13,273 nucleotides of DNA, taken from assembly GCA_903954205.1 (NCBI GenBank), contig CAJBMR010000163.1:1-13273 (forward strand), written 5' to 3'. Of this stretch, positions 7,001-13,249 are shown in pieces; the first letter of the stretch is position 1, and each line of letters starts with the position of its first letter. The translations under genes were made by a program, and so were the position numbers. The notes under the pieces were generated by a model. It saw only the letters and a list, made by a program, of their open reading frames with translations, was not told where the DNA came from and ran no database searches. The DNA is from an uncultured bacterium. GTDB lineage: Bacteria > Actinomycetota > Actinomycetes > S36-B12.

Positions 7001-7173
7001 GGGATCGTGCTGACCTCCGCACGGACGGGTTCAGGGTCGCCCGCCATGCTGCCGGCCACGGGAAGGGTGAGTGTCGCCGGGATGACGAAGGCAGCCGTCA
7101 CCAAAACAAGAACTCTCACCTCCCGAGGGTGCCTGAGCGCCCGGGACGAGGCAAGGCGACTCACCCAACGCAC
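4021..7173 (-). CDS. Secreted amidase-SpoIID/LytB fusion, peptidoglycan hydrolase
   Basis: The product has 1050 residues. A basic start and a hydrophobic segment (about 19-40) look like a signal peptide or anchor. Residues 112-200 form a beta-rich region seen in actinobacterial amidases. An Ami_2/PGRP amidase spans about 224-430, with zinc ligands in VHH (H256/H257), AGHGD (H401) and SCPG (C409), and Tyr291 in GYNFMVD. A FlgD-like Ig region follows (about 455-535, WDLRDSKGKQVPPGLYTF), flanked by C471 and C540. The SpoIID/LytB part has GYGHGVGLSQWGA (552-564), the catalytic-type Glu741 in YLKGIAEVNPTWP, a CGCH cluster (774-777) and INAFYTAATNG (829-839). An Ig-like tail ends the chain. Amidases cut stem peptides from glycan; SpoIID enzymes cleave stripped glycan. 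The GTG start at 7171-7173 has no ribosome-binding site, and an in-frame TGA two codons upstream excludes extension; GTG 7164 is an alternative. Confidence 0.93.
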   Translation of the reverse strand: MRWVSRLASSRALRHPREVRVLVLVTAAFVIPATLTLPVAGSMAGDPEPVRAEVSTIPLDGIASGALAATPAASTPVPMAGEDHAHERPVIGPRAAPALRAAAAIPPTTTDSFGLVGITAAEPFDPATRIVMRVRQDGEWLPWMELPVSEHMPDPNTEEGQRARYASEPVVTDGADGIQVRVDTPSGAVPADTQISLIDNPVRPEDAALESSLPASSAQAAVRRPPIITRAQWGADESLRSGKTTYSDTIKVAFVHHVVSTNDYTPAQAAQQMRNVYSWFTEGIQVNDFGYNFMVDRFGRLYEGRAGGMDRAVVGAHTSGFNAETFAVSFLGNADTLNPDAPAKEKILDAISDLIAWKFELNDVNPLGSAVLTSAGPGPGQGTTSMYWPGEKVTSKTIAGHGDIGSTSCPGEFLRPTLNHIRLAVSARQGRNFFPPSISGDRVPWGTGGDIVVSPRSIGPMDATLTVSNACGDPVRTMSASTPVAATVPFTWDLRDSKGKQVPPGLYTFEITASSNGKELFPWSGVARIAATADSPPDPCTPPEQFTVDGTGYGHGVGLSQWGAFAMATEDPKKWTAKRIVEYYYPGVSVADHPDETDVRIGLLYQAPQAHARVEELGGSGARMEVSFGQKTLLLGTDAHLSFAPSGRYVTVRRTDGASAQSLGRGRVVTIRWSGTRDPGGTGAAPSLLNVAGPGESFASTGHRYRYGSVDLTSLETSSGRRLAVVNTLRLGDEYLKGIAEVNPTWPDAALESQAIASRSYALSQVTRGLDSDCGCHMDDGDGPKYDQTFRGWLAESQYGDPNRWAEAVDATRKGGGSGLTALFQGKPINAFYTAATNGMTNSAQEVWGGADTPWATNVADEWSYNAPGNPYRSWSVSVTQDSMASIFGIPDIMTVKITRTLKSGAAREFTARSLDGRTASVSASAFRSKLGLRSTYVGKITEQDVVGPVPVPKGGVTLVANPAGDVKDGTLVTLSGVIKKPRAGLKVVRQVQVNGGSWQDRASTTPTDDGRFTFGVPVGGKGTTYGWRVVVMDGSTPVASSPTRIAKVL

Positions 7174-7391
7174 GGGTCACTCTGATCACATTCCCAGGCG
7201 ATTCCTCCGCGAGTGGCCTTGACCAGCCCTGGCCTCGCCTATCGCGGCCCTGACCGGGCCCGCGGGGAACCCTGACCTGTGGCGAGACGTCCCTGTGGGG
7301 CAAGCCGCCCCTGGCCGCCCGTACCCTGGGGGCCGGGGAAGCCCCACACACGGGCGGCATCGGCAGATCGGCACCGGAGGGAGCGGGAGAC
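7174..7391. promoter_or_regulatory. Divergent intergenic region, amidase-SpoIID / LCP
   Basis: This 218-base region lies between two divergent envelope genes. It holds a TACCCT -10-like box (7322-7327, plus strand) with a predicted start about 58 bases before the LCP ATG, and a direct repeat CCCTGACC (7248-7255 and 7270-7277) spaced 22 bases apart, about two helical turns, which could be a regulator site. A TTGACC (7219-7224) has no well-spaced -10. No convincing promoter for the amidase gene was seen, and no RNA gene or terminator. Confidence 0.4.
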
Positions 7392-8834
7392 ATGCGCCAG
7401 CGCTGGTCCCGCATCCTGCTCAGCATCGCGGCTGCACTCGTCCTCGGCCTCAGCCTCACCGGTGTCGGCATCCAGGTGGCGTCCAGCCAACTCGAGGGCA
7501 ACATCACCGCCGTGGACATCAGCCCGACGATCGGTCGCGATCACGCGCCCATCCAGGTAGTCGACGAAGAGGGCAACTACCAGGCGGTCAACATCCTGCT
7601 TATGGGCAGTGACAGCCGCGAAGGCCAGACGAGCAAGAAGTACGGCGACCCGGATCTCTACACCGGGGAGCGGTCCGACACCACGATCCTGCTCCACCTC
7701 TCCGCCGACAGGTCATTTGCGACGGCGGTGAGCATCCCCCGCGACACGTGGGTGATGCTTCCCGAGTGCAAGGTGGACGGTGAAACCGTCGGTGCCTTCG
7801 AATCGAAGTTCAATACCGCCTTCGAGATCGGTGGTCCGGGATGCACGGTCAAACTTGTCGAGCAGATGACCGGACTCACCATCGATAACTTCGCCGTCAT
7901 CGACTTCGAGGGCTTCAAGAATGTCGTCAACGCACTCGGAGGCGTGGAGGTGTGCCTCACCGAGCCCGCAAGCGATCCCGCGAGCGACCTCGAGCTTCCC
8001 GCCGGCACCAGTGTCGTCAGCGGCGAGCAGGCCCTGTCCTTCGTGCGTGCCCGCAAGACCTTGAGCGACGGCAGCGACCTGAGTCGCATCAAGAGACAGC
8101 AGGCATTCCTCTCCTCCATGATCCGCGAGGCCTCATCGACGGGACTACTCCTCAATCCCGTCAAGCTCTACTCGACGCTTGACGCCGCCACCTCCGGGCT
8201 CACGACCGATCCCGGCCTCGCCGACATCGATGTCCTGCGCGACCTCGCCCTGAGCGTGCGCGGCATGGCCCCAGGGGACATCGCGTTCCTCACGATGCCC
8301 TGGGTCGAGCGTGGCGACGGGGAGAACGTCCTCGTCGATGAAGCGTCAGCAGCACCCCTGTGGAAGTCGATCGCCAACGACGTCCCTTGGATCAAGCCCA
8401 AGAAGTCCACGGACGACTCCACTTCCACGACCAAGACGCCCGACATCACGGTGCAGCCCGCGGAGATCTCAGTCCGCGTCCTCAACGGCAGCGGCACTGC
8501 CGGTCGCGCAGCTGAGGTAGCCGCGGCCCTCGAGGCGCAGGGATTCACGATTGCGGAGATCGGAGATGCGGACCGTTCGGACTACGCCACATCCGAAATC
8601 CGACACGATGCAGCGTCCGCCGAGGCTGCGCGCACGGTTCTCGCGGCCCTGCCCGGCGCGACAACAGTCGCCGACGACGCGACAACGACCATCACGATCA
8701 TCATCGGCACGGCCTACGCCGGAGTGGAGAGCATCGTCGCTGACGTGAGCGGGTCGCCCTCCGCCTCATCGAGCGAGCGAGAGAATGACGCCATCACGGC
8801 ACCCACGACCGCCGACAAGGTGCGCTGCGACTAA
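7392..8834 (+). CDS. LCP family (LytR-CpsA-Psr) cell-wall glycopolymer ligase with LytR_C domain
   Basis: LCP enzymes move polyprenyl-diphosphate-linked glycopolymers onto peptidoglycan outside the membrane. The 480-residue protein has a short basic start, one signal-anchor helix (about 7-30) and an extracellular LCP domain (about 65-305). Catalytic-type motifs are GSDSR (72-76), RSDT (94-97), SIPRD (114-118), FVRARKT (217-223) and DLSRIKRQQ (229-237). A Thr/Ser-rich linker (338-352) leads to a LytR_C domain (about 357-440, ISVRVLNGSG onward). The tail ends in Cys-Asp, and with C126, C151 and C188 could form disulphides. GGAGGGAG lies eight bases before the ATG. The stop overlaps that of the convergent methyltransferase gene. 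Which polymer it attaches is unknown; the neighbouring glycosyltransferase and putative UDP-glucose dehydrogenase suggest an acidic or complex polysaccharide. Confidence 0.95.
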   Translation: MRQRWSRILLSIAAALVLGLSLTGVGIQVASSQLEGNITAVDISPTIGRDHAPIQVVDEEGNYQAVNILLMGSDSREGQTSKKYGDPDLYTGERSDTTILLHLSADRSFATAVSIPRDTWVMLPECKVDGETVGAFESKFNTAFEIGGPGCTVKLVEQMTGLTIDNFAVIDFEGFKNVVNALGGVEVCLTEPASDPASDLELPAGTSVVSGEQALSFVRARKTLSDGSDLSRIKRQQAFLSSMIREASSTGLLLNPVKLYSTLDAATSGLTTDPGLADIDVLRDLALSVRGMAPGDIAFLTMPWVERGDGENVLVDEASAAPLWKSIANDVPWIKPKKSTDDSTSTTKTPDITVQPAEISVRVLNGSGTAGRAAEVAAALEAQGFTIAEIGDADRSDYATSEIRHDAASAEAARTVLAALPGATTVADDATTTITIIIGTAYAGVESIVADVSGSPSASSSERENDAITAPTTADKVRCD

Positions 8835-9871
8835 GCGCGCGACTGCCGCCTCATGATGGCGGCACCCTTCTCGAAGTCCAGACGCTCCACCGTGAAGTCG
8901 GGGAAGCGAGCCGTCCAGTCGTCGAGGATCTCATGCTCGTCACGACGGATCATGTCGTCAAGGACCACGACCGCCTCGGCCGATAGGCGATCATGCAGGG
9001 CCGGCAACGCGGGCCAGCGCGCATGCGAGGTCCCCTGACCGGGTGGACCATCGATGCTCATCAGGTCGATTCCCTCGATGTCTGTCAGCGCGTCGAGGTC
9101 GTACCACCGCACAGCGCGGCCGCCGATCTCCTGCTCGCGCAGGGGTGCGTGAATTACCGTGAGCCAGTCCTGGACTCCCTGTCGGCGCGCCAGTTCGCGC
9201 GTGCCCTGGGCGAATATCTCGTCATGGTCGACGCCGATGACACGACCGTCGTAGCCCGCCGTGCGCATCGCGGCAGCCATCCACACACTTGACTGCCCGC
9301 TGCCCAGATCGACGACCGTGCGTGGGCGGCGCTCGAGGACATATCCGGCGAGCCACAGCAACAGATCCTCGGATGCCGCCCACGTGCCGGGTCGCGGCAT
9401 GGGCAGGGACATCGGGACCAGGCGCATGAGTTGGATGTAGTCCTCGAGCAGCACGACCTGATCGTCGACCTTGTCGATGAGGGTGAGGCGCATATCGCGA
9501 AGGTCGCCACGCTGCTGCTCGAGCGCCTTCCGCACCGAGGGGAGAGCCGAGGCAGCACTCTTCGCCTCTCGCTCAGCGGCTGCCCCGCGCTCGCGCGCTT
9601 CCCGCGTCGCCCTGAAGAGAATCTCGTGGCGCCTCTCGGCGATCGTGCGCATCTCCTCGAGACGCTTCGAAGTGGAATGCTCGATACGCGCAACGCGACC
9701 CGCACTCGACCGCAGCCACATGAGCGCCTGACCCAGGACCACACCGAGGACGAGACCAAGGACCGCGGCGACGGCCACGGCGAGGAGGGGGGCTTCCACT
9801 GCCCAGGCAAGCAGACCCGCGAGGGCTGCGAGGAGGACGCCGAGCGCCGCCACGGGCAGCCGAGACTTCAT
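8831..9871 (-). CDS. Membrane-anchored coiled-coil class I SAM methyltransferase
   Basis: The 346-residue protein begins with two hydrophobic helices (about 6-24 and 28-50) forming a hairpin that should leave the rest in the cytoplasm. A charged, heptad-rich region (about 55-150, with EEMRTIAERRHEI and EARERGAAAEREAK) probably makes a coiled coil. The methyltransferase domain follows (about 165-345): motif I DLGSGQSS (188-195), VIGVDHD (211-217) for the SAM ribose, and the acidic MSIDGPPGQ (271-279) and VVVLDDM (301-307) strands, resembling the Methyltransf_24 group. The substrate is unknown; the divergent glycosyltransferase suggests a lipid-linked sugar or polysaccharide at the membrane. 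TAGCCT lies six bases upstream of the ATG (9869-9871), consistent with a leaderless transcript. The stop overlaps that of the LCP gene within CTAA. Confidence 0.88.
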   Translation of the reverse strand: MKSRLPVAALGVLLAALAGLLAWAVEAPLLAVAVAAVLGLVLGVVLGQALMWLRSSAGRVARIEHSTSKRLEEMRTIAERRHEILFRATREARERGAAAEREAKSAASALPSVRKALEQQRGDLRDMRLTLIDKVDDQVVLLEDYIQLMRLVPMSLPMPRPGTWAASEDLLLWLAGYVLERRPRTVVDLGSGQSSVWMAAAMRTAGYDGRVIGVDHDEIFAQGTRELARRQGVQDWLTVIHAPLREQEIGGRAVRWYDLDALTDIEGIDLMSIDGPPGQGTSHARWPALPALHDRLSAEAVVVLDDMIRRDEHEILDDWTARFPDFTVERLDFEKGAAIMRRQSRA

Positions 9872-9877
9872 GGCCTG

Positions 9878-9887
9878 AGGCTACCCT
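9878..9887. promoter_or_regulatory. Bidirectional promoter core, AGGCTACCCT
   Basis: The minus strand reads TAGCCT (9883-9878) six bases before the methyltransferase ATG; the plus strand reads TACCCT (9882-9887) seven bases before the glycosyltransferase GTG. The two -10 boxes share the TA step at 9882-9883. Both transcripts would be leaderless. Symmetric -10 sequences are known to permit divergent initiation in bacteria. Confidence 0.55.
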
Positions 9888-9894
9888 TCCCGAC

Positions 9895-10887
9895 GTGGGA
9901 GAGACGTCGAGCACGCGACCGGGAGTCTCCGTCGTCATGCCCGTGCTCGACGAGGAGGCACATCTCGCCGAGGCGGTCGGCGCGATCCTCGACTCGGACT
10001 ATTCGGGACCCCTGCAGGTGGTCCTGGCCCTCGGCCCCTCGCAGGATGCCACCGACGAGATCGCAGCGGGGCTGGCCGCGAGCGATCCTCGGGTGCGGAC
10101 CGTCCCCAATCCCACCGGACGCACCGCGGCGGCCCTCAACGCGGCCATTGCTGCTGCTGATCACGACATCATCGTGCGCGTCGACGGCCACGCCGTCATT
10201 CCCCGCGACTACATCGCGATCGCCGTGCGCACTCTCGAGGACACCGGCGCGGACAACGTCGGCGGCATTATGGGCGCGGAGGGCGTGACTGACTTCGAGC
10301 GCGCCGTCGCCGGTGCAATGACGTCGTGGTTTGGCGTCGGCGGTGCGGCGTTCCACATCGGTGGTGGCGCGGGTGAGGCACTCACGGTCTACCTGGGTTG
10401 CTTCCGCCGATCCGCGCTCGAGCGCGTGGGGGGCTTCGACGAGTCCATGGTCCGCGCGCAGGACTGGGAGCTCAACCACCGCATTCGCGCGACCGGTGGC
10501 CTCATCTGGTTCACGCCCGAGATGCGCGTGAGCTATCGGCCGCGCGGAAGCCTCAAGCGACTCGCGCGGCAGTACCACGAATACGGACGCTGGCGGCGTG
10601 AAGTCGCTCGTCGGCATCCCGAGACCGTGTCACTGCGCTATCTCGCACCACCGCTCGCGCTCATCGCCGTCGCGGGGGGCACTGCGCTCGGCGTCGCCGG
10701 GCTGGTCACCGGCTCGCGTGGCCTCCTGCTCGGCTTCGCCCTCCCCGCTGGATACGTCGCGGCCGACCTGGTCGCGAGCGCGCGGGCCGCGCGGGGACTG
10801 CCCGCGAGCTCGGCGCGCTGGCTGCCGGCGGTGTTCGCGACCATGCACGGCGCCTGGGGGGCGGGCTTCCTGCGCGGCGCCCGCTAG
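9895..10887 (+). CDS. Family 2 glycosyltransferase, ExoA-like
   Basis: The 330-residue protein opens with the GT2 signature VSVVMPVLDEE (11-21). It has RVDGHA (95-100), whose Asp-Gly-His takes the place of the DxD metal/nucleotide-sugar site and is typical of the succinoglycan ExoA-like subgroup. Further motifs are YLGCFRRSALERVGGFDE (166-183), AQDWELNHRIR (188-198) with the likely catalytic-base Asp190, and QYHEYGRWRRE (226-236). Two or three hydrophobic helices (about 250-295) anchor the C-terminus, so it should transfer sugar to a lipid-linked acceptor on the inner membrane face. The GTG start at 9895 follows a TACCCT -10 box by seven bases. Donor and acceptor cannot be deduced. It ends 12 bases before the stop of the convergent DUF5946 gene. 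Confidence 0.92.
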   Translation: MGETSSTRPGVSVVMPVLDEEAHLAEAVGAILDSDYSGPLQVVLALGPSQDATDEIAAGLAASDPRVRTVPNPTGRTAAALNAAIAAADHDIIVRVDGHAVIPRDYIAIAVRTLEDTGADNVGGIMGAEGVTDFERAVAGAMTSWFGVGGAAFHIGGGAGEALTVYLGCFRRSALERVGGFDESMVRAQDWELNHRIRATGGLIWFTPEMRVSYRPRGSLKRLARQYHEYGRWRREVARRHPETVSLRYLAPPLALIAVAGGTALGVAGLVTGSRGLLLGFALPAGYVAADLVASARAARGLPASSARWLPAVFATMHGAWGAGFLRGAR

Positions 10888-10899
10888 GGCCGCGTCCCG

Positions 10900-11421
10900 T
10901 CAGTGATCGAGGCCCTGCTCGGTCAAGGTGGCGACGATGCGATCGTGTTCGTGAGCCCACGAATCCCACACCGCACCTGCCCATCGACCCGCTCGATCGG
11001 TGTAGTCGGCGAGGTCTGTGCTCCCTCGCATGTCCGAGACATTGATCCTGGCCATGGCAGATGGTGGCGTGAGGACGGGGTAGTCCACGCGCGCTCCCGA
11101 GCCACCGCGCATGAGATCGAGTACCTGTTCCTCTCGCCAACCGAGCGCCCTTCGCGCAGCAAGCGCGCGGAGGTGCACGAAGACTGACTGGCGATCACGA
11201 CGATCGGTGCCGGGTCCAGGGTGGGATGCCATGTAGGTGTCAACAACGAGGCGGTGCGCGGATAGGGGATAGCCGAAGCGCTCAGCCTCATCGGCCTGGA
11301 TGGCGCCGAACATCGCCCAGCATGCAGCTGGGGCTGGCACGTAGGCGTGGAGCGGGGAACCTTCAGGCACTGATGGTGCGACGGCTCCGCAGAGACCGCA
11401 CGTCACTGGCTCTTCGCTCAC
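10900..11421 (-). CDS. DUF5946 family protein
   Basis: The 173-residue product matches the pattern of DUF5946: an N-terminal CxxC (C8, C11 in CGLCGAVAP), then a HAY...CWAMFGAI segment (25-41) and HRLVVDTYMASHPG (56-69), followed by RQSVFVHLRAL (77-87). C8, C11, H25, C34, H56 and H67 are candidate metal ligands. No activity is known to me for the family. The C-terminal part is Trp-rich (AGRWAGAVWDSWAHEHD). The GTG start (11419-11421) lies 18 bases after the thioesterase stop and has only a weak ribosome-binding site, so it is probably the last gene of the acyl-CoA dehydrogenase operon and may be translationally coupled. Confidence 0.8.
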   Translation of the reverse strand: MSEEPVTCGLCGAVAPSVPEGSPLHAYVPAPAACWAMFGAIQADEAERFGYPLSAHRLVVDTYMASHPGPGTDRRDRQSVFVHLRALAARRALGWREEQVLDLMRGGSGARVDYPVLTPPSAMARINVSDMRGSTDLADYTDRAGRWAGAVWDSWAHEHDRIVATLTEQGLDH

Positions 11422-11439
11422 GTGGAGTCGTATCCGGCA

Positions 11440-11970
11440 CTAATCGAGGCCTTGCGCGCGCAGGCGTCGGATCGCCTCGCGCCGCTCCAGGCGCGTCGTG
11501 CGCCGAATCTGCGCCTCCTGGAAGCGCAGCCGATCGAGTTCGGTCTCCGGCAGCACCGGGGGAACGGGCCGTGGCTGGCCCTCGGCGTCGATGGCGACGA
11601 AGACGAGGTGCGCGCTGGAGACGTGGATCTCGCCCTCCACTCCCATGCGCTGCACCGTGACGCGCACGCCGACTTCCATGCTGGTCCGTCCGGTCCAGTT
11701 GACCTGCGCATGCGTGGTGAGGAGATCGCCGAGTTTCACCGGCTCGAGGAAGGCCATCTGATCCATGAATGCCGTGACCGCGGGCCCGTTGGAGTGGCGC
11801 ACCGCCGCCACGGCACCGGCCTCGTCGACCGCGCGCATGATCACGCCACCGTGCACATCGCCGTAGTTGTTGGCGTCCATGACACCCATCACCCGGGCAA
11901 GGGTGACCTTCGACTCCTCCGTGGGTACGGGCTCATCGTTGGGTTCAGTCGGCACCGGGTCCACGGCCAT
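11440..11970 (-). CDS. Hotdog-fold acyl-CoA thioesterase
   Basis: The 176-residue protein has an acidic, proline-rich leader (1-20), then the ACOT-type hotdog core. ARVMGVMDANNYGDVHGG (25-42) leads into the central helix IMRAVDEAGAVAA (44-56), where Asp49 is the likely catalytic acid and N34/N35 and H40 line the site. FMDQMAFLEPVKLGD (68-82) and the VNWTGRTSMEVGVRV strands (90-104) complete the 4HBT fold; an Arg/Glu-rich helix ends the chain. The family hydrolyses acyl-CoA to free acid and CoA. The ATG at 11968-11970 is one base after the acyl-CoA dehydrogenase stop (TGA-C-ATG) with GAGG just upstream, which rejects a much longer frame starting at 12243. Coupling to the dehydrogenase suggests use of the same acyl-CoA pool. 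Chain-length preference is unknown. Confidence 0.9.
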   Translation of the reverse strand: MAVDPVPTEPNDEPVPTEESKVTLARVMGVMDANNYGDVHGGVIMRAVDEAGAVAAVRHSNGPAVTAFMDQMAFLEPVKLGDLLTTHAQVNWTGRTSMEVGVRVTVQRMGVEGEIHVSSAHLVFVAIDAEGQPRPVPPVLPETELDRLRFQEAQIRRTTRLERREAIRRLRAQGLD

Positions 11971-11971
11971 G

Positions 11972-13141
11972 TCAGCCTCGCAGGAGGGCACGGGCCATGA
12001 CCAGGCGCTGGATTTCGTTGGTGCCCTCGTAAATCTGCGTGATCTTGGCATCGCGCATGTAGCGCTCCACGGGGTAGTCGCGGGTGTAGCCATTGCCACC
12101 GAAGACCTGCACCGCGTCGATCGTGACGTCCATGGCCACATCCGAGGCGTAGGCCTTGGCCGCTGCCCCAAAGAAAGACAGGTCCGCGTCACCGCGCTCG
12201 CTCTTGGCTGCTGCACGGTAGACGAGCGAGCGCGCAGCCTCAAGCTTCATGGCCATGTCGGCGAGCATGAACTGGATGCCCTGGAAGGACCCGATCGGCT
12301 TGCCGAACTGCTCGCGCTCCTTGGCATACGCGACGGCAGCGTCCAGAGCACCCTGCGCAATGCCGAGGGCCTGGGCCCCGATCGTGATGCGTGTGTGATC
12401 CAGCGTGGTCATCGCCGTGCGGAAGCCGGTGCCGGGCTCACCCACGATCCGGTCTCCCGGCAGGCGGACGTTGTCGAAGAGCACCTCGCGTGTGGGCGAG
12501 CCGTGGATGCCGAGCTTGCGCTCAGGCTCACCGAAGGAAACACCCTCATCATCGCGGTGTACGACGAAGGCGGAGATGCCCTTGGCACCCGCATCGGGGT
12601 CGGTCTTGGCCAGCACGGTGTAGTACTGCGCGACACCGGCGCCGGTGATCCAGCTCTTCTGGCCGCTGAGGATCCAATCGTCGCCGTCGGGGACCGCACG
12701 CGTCTTCATCGCGGCCGAATCACTGCCCGACTCGCGCTCGGACAGGCAATAGGCGAAGAACGCCTCGCCGCTGGCGACGGGCGGGAGGTAGCGACGCAGG
12801 AGGTCGTCGTCGCCGGCGATCATCAGGGGCATCGTGCCGAGCTTGGTGCCCGCGGGGATGAGCGAACTCGAGGCGCATACGCGCGCGATCTCCTCGATGA
12901 CGAGGCAGACAGCGAGCGCATCAGCCCCTTGCCCGCCGTACTCCTCCGGGATGTGCATCGCGTGGAACCCCGAGGAGACGAGAGCGTCGTACACGTCGTA
13001 GGGGAACTCGCCCAACTCATCGATCTCAGCGGCGCGGGGGGCGATCTTGTCCTCCGCCAGGCCGCGGACGACCTCGCGCAGCTCGCGGTGCTCCTCAGGC
13101 AGGTCGAAGGCATCGAAGCCGGTGTTGTGCGTGAGCGTCAC
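11972..13141 (-). CDS. Acyl-CoA dehydrogenase, FadE25-like
   Basis: The enzyme introduces the alpha,beta double bond into acyl-CoA using FAD. The 389-residue length is normal. N-terminal helices run from LPEEHRELREVV through HIPEEYGGQGAD (63-74). Signature 1 is CLSERESGSDSAA (132-144), and signature 2 is QVFGGNGYTRDYPVER (345-360). The catalytic base is Glu372 in QIYEGTNEIQR (369-379), as in short- and medium-chain enzymes. GTG 13139-13141 is preceded by GGAGGAGG six bases upstream. The sequence strongly recalls mycobacterial FadE25 (memory, not a search). The gene heads an operon with the thioesterase and DUF5946 genes, pointing to fatty-acid or branched-acyl catabolism. A TAGGCT -10 box lies at 13200-13205 on this strand. 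Confidence 0.96.
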   Translation of the reverse strand: MTLTHNTGFDAFDLPEEHRELREVVRGLAEDKIAPRAAEIDELGEFPYDVYDALVSSGFHAMHIPEEYGGQGADALAVCLVIEEIARVCASSSLIPAGTKLGTMPLMIAGDDDLLRRYLPPVASGEAFFAYCLSERESGSDSAAMKTRAVPDGDDWILSGQKSWITGAGVAQYYTVLAKTDPDAGAKGISAFVVHRDDEGVSFGEPERKLGIHGSPTREVLFDNVRLPGDRIVGEPGTGFRTAMTTLDHTRITIGAQALGIAQGALDAAVAYAKEREQFGKPIGSFQGIQFMLADMAMKLEAARSLVYRAAAKSERGDADLSFFGAAAKAYASDVAMDVTIDAVQVFGGNGYTRDYPVERYMRDAKITQIYEGTNEIQRLVMARALLRG

Positions 13142-13183
13142 CGTGGTCCTCCTCCCGGAGCCAGGCGAGTCGGCAGAGCCGCC

Positions 13184-13205
13184 TCGATCGATCGACCCGA
13201 GCCTA
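13184..13205 (-). promoter_or_regulatory. Predicted acyl-CoA dehydrogenase promoter with start-site palindrome
   Basis: TAGGCT on the minus strand (13200-13205) is a -10 candidate with a start near 13193. The perfect palindrome TCGATCGATCGA (13184-13195) covers that start and could be a repressor site. The leader would be about 50 bases and includes the strong ribosome-binding site. Confidence 0.35.
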
Positions 13206-13237
13206 TCGGCGCTCCCCGGAGACGCACTCGCGGCGAC

Positions 13238-13243
13238 TAGGCT
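13238..13243 (+). promoter_or_regulatory. Predicted -10 box of a leaderless promoter for the gene at 13250
   Basis: TAGGCT followed by six bases and GTG, the same arrangement as before the CPBP gene at 3016. There is no ribosome-binding site before the GTG. Confidence 0.5.
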
Positions 13244-13249
13244 CGCGTC

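Noticed and set aside
7186..7209. GGAGG on the minus strand as ribosome-binding site of the amidase-SpoIID gene, or of a small upstream frame
   Set aside because: It is about 30 bases from GTG 7173, an in-frame TGA intervenes, and the nearby ATG is followed at once by TGA. The GTG 7189 frame overlaps the amidase gene and looks like a shadow.
11971..12243. N-terminal extension of the thioesterase
   Set aside because: The extra 91 residues overlap the dehydrogenase coding sequence and show no fold; ATG 11970, one base after the dehydrogenase stop with GAGG upstream, explains the gene.
11867..13240. A 457-codon plus-strand open frame
   Set aside because: It lies entirely opposite the acyl-CoA dehydrogenase and the thioesterase N-terminus, both of which carry intact family motifs; no domain is visible in the frame itself.
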